Below the pieces are notes generated by a model. The model was not told where the DNA came from, made no database searches, and saw only the letters and a list, made by a program, of their open reading frames with translations. 64,000 bases of DNA from Stieleria magnilauensis (lineage in GTDB: Bacteria; Planctomycetota; Planctomycetia; Pirellulales; Pirellulaceae), in NCBI GenBank assembly GCA_007753675.1, contig CP036432.1:7256233-7320232 (forward strand), read 5' to 3'. A program made the position numbers and the translations under genes. Below, one piece after another: positions 54,536 through 61,188 of this stretch; the first letter of the stretch is position 1, and each line of letters opens with the position of its first letter.

Positions 54536-55228
54536 ATGTCGAATGGCTCGATCGAAGACGCTTTAAGAATCACGCTGGCGGACTACCGTTTGACGCGTGG
54601 CGAGAAACAATCGCTCGCCAAAGTCGTCGAAAAGGTCGGTGGCGATGAACGGCAATTGGCGTTCGCCCGCAACTTCGCATTCAAGCTGGTACGAGAACAG
54701 CTCGGCGGTCCAAACGATGCCGAACTGATCGACTGGTTGGAAAACGTCCTGAAGGTGCTGGTGCCGAAAGACGCCCCGGATACCAGCAAGGTTCGATCCG
54801 AAGCGTTTTTCAGTCCCAACGACGAATGCGTCGCTCGAATCAATCGTTTGTTCCGGTCATCACGCAAGTCGGTGGATGTCTGTGTTTTTACAATCACCGA
54901 CGACCGGATCAAAGACGCGATCCTGGCGGCACACCGCCGACGCGTCGCCATTCGAATCATCTCCGACAACGACAAGTCCACGGACCTGGGTTCCGACATC
55001 GACCAGCTGGCACGGCTGGGCGTCCCGGTCCGCGTCGATCGTACCGACTATCACATGCACCACAAATTTGCAATCTTCGACAGACGACAGCTGCTGACCG
55101 GAAGCTACAACTGGACACGAAGCGCGGCGAAGTACAACGAGGAGAACTTTATCGTCACAGGCGACGCGGCGCTGCTGGGGTCGTTTCGCAAAGCATTCGA
55201 CAAGCTTTGGCAGGAGCTGGGGAGTTAG
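54536..55228 (+). CDS. Single-HKD phospholipase D-like nuclease
   Basis: 230 aa, no signal peptide. Residues about 90-230 form one PLD half-domain with H175-x-K177-x4-D182 followed by GSYNWT and KYNEEN, as in Nuc/Zucchini-type nucleases that work as dimers. The middle shows DVCVFTITDDRIKDAIL and VAIRIISDND, typical strands. An N-terminal helical region of about 85 residues (LTRGEKQSLAKVVEKVGGD) is not part of the PLD fold and may be regulatory or bind a partner. Substrate could be DNA, RNA or phospholipid; context gives no clue. Convergent with the esterase gene downstream. Confidence 0.88.
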   Translation: MSNGSIEDALRITLADYRLTRGEKQSLAKVVEKVGGDERQLAFARNFAFKLVREQLGGPNDAELIDWLENVLKVLVPKDAPDTSKVRSEAFFSPNDECVARINRLFRSSRKSVDVCVFTITDDRIKDAILAAHRRRVAIRIISDNDKSTDLGSDIDQLARLGVPVRVDRTDYHMHHKFAIFDRRQLLTGSYNWTRSAAKYNEENFIVTGDAALLGSFRKAFDKLWQELGS

Positions 55229-55254
55229 GGACGCGGTCAGCGGGGGAAGGAGAT

Positions 55255-55433
55255 GGCAGAATGATACGGGGCAGAATGATGAAGGCAGGGAGGTGGGGAA
55301 GCAGGGAGACTGGGAGATCGGGAGATTGGGCCGCGCGATAGATTGGAAGAAGAACCGCGGAGTCCCTACTGTCTTCCCATCATTCTGCCCCCATCATTCT
55401 GCCCCCATCATTCTGCCCCCATCGTTTTGCCCT
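55255..55433. repeat. Tandem 14-bp repeats with an inverted counterpart
   Basis: CATTCTGCCCCCAT recurs with a 14-bp period at 55381, 55395 and 55409, with a degenerate fourth copy at 55423. Upstream, GGCAGAATGAT at 55255-55265 and GGGGCAGAATGATG at 55268-55281 are its reverse complement, so the region can form a large hairpin. It lies between the convergent PLD and esterase genes and could end both transcripts. Confidence 0.88.
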
Positions 55434-55443
55434 GCTCCAACCG

Positions 55444-56511
55444 TCAATCCCCTTCGTACCCGCGCCACATCCAGACCAACGTATCGGCGAGGGTGTGTTC
55501 GAAGACGCGGCGGTCGCAGTGTCGTGAGGCGCGGCTGAAGACGAATCGATAGTCATAGCCTTTGGCCTTCAGCGCCGCGGCGGTCCGTCGATTAGCCATC
55601 ACCCAGTTGTGATACGTCTCTTCAGGGTCGTTGGCCCGATTATCGTTTTCGGCCACGTGGGTGAAAATTCGCAGCGGTTTCTTCTCACTGTTCTCAATCA
55701 ACTTCAAGCCCGAATGGTATTCCCAGGCACCCAGCGGGTACGCGGCCTCTTCGGCCGCGTCATCATCTTGCTGGTCGACAAAGGTGCCCGAATACGTGAT
55801 CAGACGACGAAAGAGATCGGGACGGAACCAGCCCATCGTCAGCGCCGCGGCGCCACCGCTGCTGCATCCCATCACCGCCTTGCCCCAGGGGTTCTCCGTG
55901 AAGGCGATGTTCGGGTAGGCGGCTTTGATTTCAGGGTTGTTGAGCACCGCCGGCAAGACTTCGTCGTTGATGAAACGGGCCAGACGATCCGACATCGTGT
56001 CATACTCCAGCCCTCGTTGGCTGCCGTAACTATCGTTGCCACCGTTTTGCACGGCGATCGTGATGAAGGCGGGAAGTCGACGCTTCGGATCCTTGGAAAT
56101 CGTCAGGTTGTCCAGAGCATTGCGGACCAGATCCAATCGACTGGGGCCGTCATGCGTCACCAGGATCGGGGCTTTGGTGCCGTCCCGATAGGCAGCCGGA
56201 ACGTAGACCCAAATCTTCCGCTCGGTTCGGACCGGCTTCTTCGGGTCCAGGGTTTTGTCGTCACCGCGGAAGATCTTGCTGTCGGCCAATCGCATCGAGA
56301 ACTCGAACAGCTTGCCCTTGGGGTTGCCGCGATCGGTCAAGTCGGGATCGAGTTTGTAGTCGGGGCCGATGGTGTAATCGCCGTTGCCTTCGCTACCCGG
56401 TGTCTCGCGATCATCGTCGGCGACGCCGGACAAGGGGAACGTGGTCGATGCAAGCAAGATCAAGAGGAAAACGTGGAACGGTGCGAGGCGAAGACGTGTG
56501 GGACGGTTCAT
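55444..56511 (-). CDS. Secreted esterase, Fes/EsteraseD-like alpha/beta hydrolase
   Basis: 355 aa from the ATG at 56511 (complement), which begins a good signal peptide (PFHVFLLILLASTTFPLSGVA); the ATG at 56571 would add 20 residues. Alpha/beta-hydrolase features: RKIWVYVPAAYRDGTKAPILVTHDG, nucleophile elbow G215-C-S217-S-G219, and a late His region (SRASRHCDRRVFEHTL). This pattern fits putative esterases of the enterochelin-esterase or feruloyl-esterase type found in polysaccharide-degrading bacteria. Its place among sulfatases and glycosidases suggests removal of acyl groups from glycans, by inference. Confidence 0.85.
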   Translation of the reverse strand: MNRPTRLRLAPFHVFLLILLASTTFPLSGVADDDRETPGSEGNGDYTIGPDYKLDPDLTDRGNPKGKLFEFSMRLADSKIFRGDDKTLDPKKPVRTERKIWVYVPAAYRDGTKAPILVTHDGPSRLDLVRNALDNLTISKDPKRRLPAFITIAVQNGGNDSYGSQRGLEYDTMSDRLARFINDEVLPAVLNNPEIKAAYPNIAFTENPWGKAVMGCSSGGAAALTMGWFRPDLFRRLITYSGTFVDQQDDDAAEEAAYPLGAWEYHSGLKLIENSEKKPLRIFTHVAENDNRANDPEETYHNWVMANRRTAAALKAKGYDYRFVFSRASRHCDRRVFEHTLADTLVWMWRGYEGD

Positions 56512-56830
56512 GTTGCAGGACGTGGGTTCACAAAGGCGGGAAGGGGACGGGAATGCTTCCGTGCGGAACAAATGTAGCGTCGATCCAACGGCCCGTTTGG
56601 TTCGGAGGAAGCGAGGGTTTAGGTTTTTGGAGATTTGCGACGGGGGGGATTGGAGGTGGCAGAATGTTCCAGTGGTCCAGGTGGGTGACTCGTTCCATTT
56701 CCTCTATCCTCTGAGAGTCTCCGTCGAACCGGAGATTGATCTTTTACGTAATTCCGTCTGTAATACCGTTTCAGGCCGCCCGGTCAGGATGCCGGCCGAA
56801 TTGACACGCACCGTTTTCATCGCGGAGACC
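56512..56830. promoter_or_regulatory. Divergent intergenic region (esterase / MoxR cluster)
   Basis: 319 bp with no credible gene. It must hold the promoter of the minus-strand esterase and of the MoxR-Bat cluster. I could not identify a convincing promoter by eye. Confidence 0.35.
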
Positions 56831-57817
56831 ATGAACGCACCCCAAATAGACGAACAGATTGCCAAGTACTCGCAAATGTGCAACCGGCTGGCGGACGAGG
56901 TCGGGCGACTGCTGGTCGGGCAGGAAACGATGGTTTCACGTCTATTGATCGGATTGTTGACCGGAGGGCACGTGCTGCTCGAAGGCGTCCCCGGATTGGC
57001 AAAAACGCTGACCGTCAGCAGTCTGGCCCAGGCGATTCGGACCGACTTTTCACGCATCCAGTTTACCCCGGATATGCTGCCGGCGGACGTCATCGGCACC
57101 GAAGTCTTCAACCCCAAAGAAGCGACGTACAGCGTCAAACGCGGACCGATTTTCGCCAATTTAATTCTGGCCGACGAAATCAACCGCGCCCCGGCCAAGG
57201 TCCAGAGCGCCTTGCTGGAGGCGATGCAGGAGCGACAGGTCACCATCGGCACCGAGACCTTCAAGTTCCCCCATCCGTTCTTGGTGATGGCGACACAGAA
57301 CCCGATCGAGCAAGAGGGGACGTACCCGTTGCCCGAGGCTCAGGTCGACCGGTTCATGCTCAAAACCAAGATCGATTATCCGTCCCGTGAGGACGAGCGA
57401 AAGATCGTCGACCGGATGGCCGGCGGCAAAGCGATCCCCGAAATCTCGGCCGTCACATCGCCCGACGAAATCATGGAAGCCCGCGCGGTGGTCGAGAAGA
57501 TTTGGTGCGACGACAAAGTCCGCGATTACGGCATCGACGTGGTCCGTGCGACACGTGATGCCGTCGGATCCGGAGTCGCGGCGCTAGAAAACATGATCGA
57601 AATGGGGGCCAGCCCACGCGCGTCGATCTTTCTGCTCAAAGCCGGCAAGGCGCACGCGTTCTTGGAAGGACGCAGCTATGTGACGCCGCACGACATCAAA
57701 TCGTTGGCCCCGGACGTGTTGCGGCACCGCGTCGTGTTGACATACGAGGCGGAAGCCGAAGGCAAATCGGTCGACGACGTGATTCGCCAGATTCTGGACA
57801 ACGTCCCGGTGCCCTGA
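56831..57817 (+). CDS. MoxR-family AAA+ ATPase
   Basis: 328 aa from the ATG at 56831, the usual family length; the frame extends upstream to 56384 without homology-like content. Walker A G52-VPGLAKT59, Walker B LILADE (111-116), sensor motif MATQNP, and GTYPLPEAQVDRFM. MoxR ATPases act as chaperone-like partners of VWA proteins and usually head an operon with DUF58 and Bat genes, as here. GGAG lies only 3 nt before the ATG, so an alternative start cannot be excluded. Confidence 0.94.
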   Translation: MNAPQIDEQIAKYSQMCNRLADEVGRLLVGQETMVSRLLIGLLTGGHVLLEGVPGLAKTLTVSSLAQAIRTDFSRIQFTPDMLPADVIGTEVFNPKEATYSVKRGPIFANLILADEINRAPAKVQSALLEAMQERQVTIGTETFKFPHPFLVMATQNPIEQEGTYPLPEAQVDRFMLKTKIDYPSREDERKIVDRMAGGKAIPEISAVTSPDEIMEARAVVEKIWCDDKVRDYGIDVVRATRDAVGSGVAALENMIEMGASPRASIFLLKAGKAHAFLEGRSYVTPHDIKSLAPDVLRHRVVLTYEAEAEGKSVDDVIRQILDNVPVP

Positions 57818-57908
57818 CCGGCACGCGTTCGTCACGGCAGTGGGAGGAAATTACTTTACGCGAAATCATCGCTGATTCTCGCAATTCTGGAAGCTGACGC
57901 CACCGATC

Positions 57909-58859
57909 ATGTTGCCTCGCGAAGTCATTCGAAGAGTCCGAGAGATCCAAGTTCGAACCGGTCGCCAAGTGGCCGATGTTCTCGCCGGCCAATACGTCTC
58001 GGTGTTCAAAGGCCGCGGCATCGAGTTCGACGAAGTTCGACCGTACATCCCCGGCGACGACGTACGCACGATTGACTGGAACGTGACCGCTCGAATCGGT
58101 GAACCGTTCGTCAAGCGATACGTGGAAGACCGACAATTGACGCTGATGGTCATGGCCGACGTGTCCGCGTCCCAGGATTTCGGTTCGGGCCAGCGGAGCA
58201 AACGTGACGCGACGGCGGAACTGAGCGCGCTATTGGCGTTTTCTGCCACACTCAACGACGACAAGATCGGACTGACGCTGTTCCACGGCGCGATCGAACA
58301 ATACATTCCGGCTCGTAAAGGCCAGCGGCATTCGCTGCGGGTCATCCGCGAAGTCCTGGCGCACGGAAAGGTGGAAACGCAGGCTCCGCGAAAACGCCGC
58401 CGTTGGCTGCCGATGGGACGCCGCCGCGCCTGGTGGCGAACCGGACGCCAAGCGACCAACATCGCCGGGGCGATGCAGTTTCTGATGTCCGTCACCTCGC
58501 GGAAATCGATCTGCTTTGTCATCAGCGACTTCCTGGGTGATGGATATCTGGAAGCCATGCAAAGTGCCAATCGCAAACACGACGTGATCGCGGTGTTGGT
58601 CACGGACCCCAAAGAACTGGAGTTTCCCAGTGTCGGCTTGGTCAATTTGGAAGACGCAGAAACGGGGCATATGGTTCAATGCGACGCAGGATCGAAAACG
58701 TTTCGCGATCATGTGGCCGCGGCCGCCGAAAAGCGAGTCGACGACCTGCGCCGCAGTTTCGGTCGTTCCGGAATCGATTTCATCCACATCGACGCGCAAG
58801 GCGACGTCGTCGATCCGCTGGTGAAGTTTTTCCGCATGCGTCAACGGAGGATGCGATGA
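57909..58859 (+). CDS. DUF58 domain protein
   Basis: 316 aa, 91 bp after MoxR. It shows the DUF58 hallmark G35-RGIEFDEVRPYIPGDDVRTIDW followed by a VWA-like fold with a MIDAS-type DVSAS in LMVMADVSASQDFGSG, and a late KSICFVISDFLGDG strand. A basic stretch (PRKRRRWLPMGRRRAWWR, about 158-175) interrupts the fold. It lacks the N-terminal membrane helices found in some members. The gene overlaps the next by ATGA (58856-58859), so the two are translationally coupled. It probably works with MoxR on an envelope-stress complex. Confidence 0.92.
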   Translation: MLPREVIRRVREIQVRTGRQVADVLAGQYVSVFKGRGIEFDEVRPYIPGDDVRTIDWNVTARIGEPFVKRYVEDRQLTLMVMADVSASQDFGSGQRSKRDATAELSALLAFSATLNDDKIGLTLFHGAIEQYIPARKGQRHSLRVIREVLAHGKVETQAPRKRRRWLPMGRRRAWWRTGRQATNIAGAMQFLMSVTSRKSICFVISDFLGDGYLEAMQSANRKHDVIAVLVTDPKELEFPSVGLVNLEDAETGHMVQCDAGSKTFRDHVAAAAEKRVDDLRRSFGRSGIDFIHIDAQGDVVDPLVKFFRMRQRRMR

Positions 58860-60163
58860 TGAACGTCAAGGGAGAAGATTGTGCATGGCCATTGGCCAAA
58901 TCCGACCGTGTTGGGATTTTTCCCCTGGGGCGACGCAACCTCGCAAAAGCTCGGTTGGCTTGCCCCAGGCTATGGATGTGCATGCCCGTTGGGCAAAAGG
59001 CGACTCGCGTCGACACCAGTGCCTGCCAGGCGTTGGTGTCTACACCTCTATCACGCGTCCGAGCTGATCTGAGCGAAGCGTTTCGGCCAACGGCCATAAA
59101 CAAATGCTTTCGATTTGCACTGCTCCTCGTCATCCTCGCGACCCTGACGCCGTCCGCCGCTGCCGAATCGATTCAGCAGCAGCGGCAATCGGGACCGGTG
59201 TCCATCGAGGTGACGCTGGAACCGAAAGAGCCGGTGATCGGGGACACTCTCACGCTCTCGATCCAAGTGACGGCTGAGAAGGACGTCGAAGTCTTGATGC
59301 CAGATTTCGGTGACGCGTTGGACCGTTTTTCCATCGTCGATTTTGCGCCTCGCGAAACGATCGATGATGCGGGGCGAACGGTAGCCAAACAAACCTATCG
59401 ACTCGATCCGCCCTCCTCGGGCCGGCACGTGATTCCGCCGATCTTGATCGAATACGTCGACCGCCGCCCCGGCCAGCAACAGGCCCCCGAGGGTTTGGAC
59501 GCCTACGAAGTCCTGACCGATCGCATTCCATTCGAGGTCGCATCCGTGCTGCCCGACGATGCGGCGGTTGATCTGAAGCCGCCGATGGAGCGGTTGGCCC
59601 CAATCCAACCACCGGCGCCATCACGATGGCCGCTCTTCGTTGCGATTTTGGTACTTGTGCTGGTGTCGCTACCGTTTGTCTGGCGAGCCATCGCGGCGGC
59701 ACGGCGACGCAAGCGCCGGCGATCGGCCTACGACGTCGCAACGGCGCGACTCGAAAAGCTGTTGCGGGAACCACGATCGACGGGACCACAAATCGATGAG
59801 TTCTATGTCGGGTTGTCCTACATCATTCGCAAGTACATCGAAGACCGATTCGAAATGCGCGCGCCCGAGTTGACGACCGAAGAATTCCTCGCGTCGATCG
59901 GACAGTCACCGGATTTCTCGGCCGACCACCAAAGCCTGTTGCGCGAGTTTCTTCGCCAAGCCGACTTGGTGAAGTTTGCCCGCGCCCAACCGTCGGGCGA
60001 CGAGATCGAACGAGCGATCGGCAACGTCCAGCGTTTCCTGGAAGACACACGCGAAAACGCCCCAATGATCAGCGACGAGTCTGCCGAGTCGGACTCCGAG
60101 GACGACACGCCGCCGGAAGGTGCAGGGCCGGAACGCCAGATCGAGGAGGCCGCACATGGGTGA
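58856..60163 (+). CDS. BatD-like membrane protein with odd N-terminal extension
   Basis: 435 aa from the ATG at 58856, preceded by GGAGG (58846-58850); the ATG at 58859 is an alternative. A signal-like helix lies at about residues 83-103 (CFRFALLLVILATLTPSAAA), far from the start. The ~80 residues before it (rich in Arg, Cys, Pro) lie where the DNA holds repeat-like sequence (nt 58870-59060). Then come a BatD-type Ig-like region (PVSIEVTLEPKEPVIGDTLTL), a transmembrane helix (about 256-275), a basic stretch, and a cytoplasmic helical domain (about 290-400, DEFYVGLSYIIRKYIEDRF). Coupled to DUF58 upstream and overlapping BatA downstream. Probably functional, with a rebuilt 5' end. Confidence 0.8.
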   Translation: MMNVKGEDCAWPLAKSDRVGIFPLGRRNLAKARLACPRLWMCMPVGQKATRVDTSACQALVSTPLSRVRADLSEAFRPTAINKCFRFALLLVILATLTPSAAAESIQQQRQSGPVSIEVTLEPKEPVIGDTLTLSIQVTAEKDVEVLMPDFGDALDRFSIVDFAPRETIDDAGRTVAKQTYRLDPPSSGRHVIPPILIEYVDRRPGQQQAPEGLDAYEVLTDRIPFEVASVLPDDAAVDLKPPMERLAPIQPPAPSRWPLFVAILVLVLVSLPFVWRAIAAARRRKRRRSAYDVATARLEKLLREPRSTGPQIDEFYVGLSYIIRKYIEDRFEMRAPELTTEEFLASIGQSPDFSADHQSLLREFLRQADLVKFARAQPSGDEIERAIGNVQRFLEDTRENAPMISDESAESDSEDDTPPEGAGPERQIEEAAHG

Positions 60164-61187
60164 GATCGAACTGCGTGACCCCGCGTTCCTGCTGCTCGCA
60201 CTGCTGGCCCCCTTCGTGTTTTGGCTGGCCCGCCACAACCCGTCGCGGATTCGTTACTCCTCGGTCGCGATCGTTGAGGCCGCACCACGATCGCTGCGGG
60301 CGAGACTGGCGGGACTGCCCGCGCTGCTGATGGCGCTGGCGGTGTTGCTGATATCCGTGGCGATGGCGGGACCGCGGACGCCTGACGCGGAAACGAAGGT
60401 CAGCCGCGAAGGCATCGCGATCATGATGGTGCTGGACCGCTCGGGATCGATGCAAGCCCGCGATCTGGTGCAAGACGATTACAGCGTCGATCGGTTGAGC
60501 GTGGTCAAGGATGTCGTTCGCGGTTTTGTCTTGGGCGAAGGCGAGTCGGCCGGAGAAGGGCGTCCCGATGACACGATCGGATTGATCGCTTTTGCGGGCT
60601 ACGCCGACAGCCTGTGTCCGCTGACGTTGGACCACGGCAATCTGACGACGATGGTCAATGATCTGGAAATCGTTTCGACGCGTGAAGAAGACGGCACGGC
60701 GATCGGAGACGGGTTGGCGCTGGCGGTCGAGCGGCTGCGGCGGAGCGACGCCAAGTCGAAGGTGGTGATCATGCTGACCGACGGGTCTCACAACGCCGGG
60801 GTCGTCGATCCAAAACAGGCGGCGGAGGTCGCTGCGGCGAGCGACGTGAAAGTCTATTGCATCGGTGCGGGAACCCAGGGGCGGGCGCCGTTTCCCGTAC
60901 AAGATCCCTTCACCGGTCGGACCGAATTACGGCTTTTCGAGGTCGATCTGGATGAAGACACGTTAAAAATGATTGCCGAGACCACGGGCGGTCGCTATTT
61001 CCGCGCGACCGACCGCGAATCGCTCGGCGAAGTGTACGCGGAGATCGACGCATTGGAGCGAACCAAGGTGACCGAGTTTCGCTACTTGCAATACAACGAA
61101 CACTACCGATCCTTCTTGCTTGCCGGGCTGTTGTTGGTCGGCGTCGCGGCAACTTCCAAGGCCAGTTTGTTCAGGACGCTTCCGTAA
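60156..61187 (+). CDS. BatA-like VWA-domain membrane protein
   Basis: 343 aa, overlapping the BatD gene by 8 bp and preceded by GAGGAGG (60143-60149). Membrane helices lie at about 9-24 and 53-72. The VWA domain (about 86-300) has MIDAS D94-R-S-G-S98, a conserved DGTAIGDGLALAVERL (Thr site) and VVIMLTDGSHNAG. A C-terminal helix (about 315-335) closes the protein. BatA and BatB form membrane complexes with MoxR and DUF58 proteins in bacteria. Placement and domains agree. Confidence 0.93.
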   Translation: MGEIELRDPAFLLLALLAPFVFWLARHNPSRIRYSSVAIVEAAPRSLRARLAGLPALLMALAVLLISVAMAGPRTPDAETKVSREGIAIMMVLDRSGSMQARDLVQDDYSVDRLSVVKDVVRGFVLGEGESAGEGRPDDTIGLIAFAGYADSLCPLTLDHGNLTTMVNDLEIVSTREEDGTAIGDGLALAVERLRRSDAKSKVVIMLTDGSHNAGVVDPKQAAEVAAASDVKVYCIGAGTQGRAPFPVQDPFTGRTELRLFEVDLDEDTLKMIAETTGGRYFRATDRESLGEVYAEIDALERTKVTEFRYLQYNEHYRSFLLAGLLLVGVAATSKASLFRTLP

Positions 61188-61188
61188 G

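Noticed and set aside
55377-55433. CRISPR-like array
   Set aside because: The 14-bp units are directly tandem with no spacers, and no cas genes are near.
55609-56577. 322-residue open frame on the plus strand
   Set aside because: It runs opposite the esterase gene, which has a signal peptide and a GxSxG elbow. The plus frame has neither.
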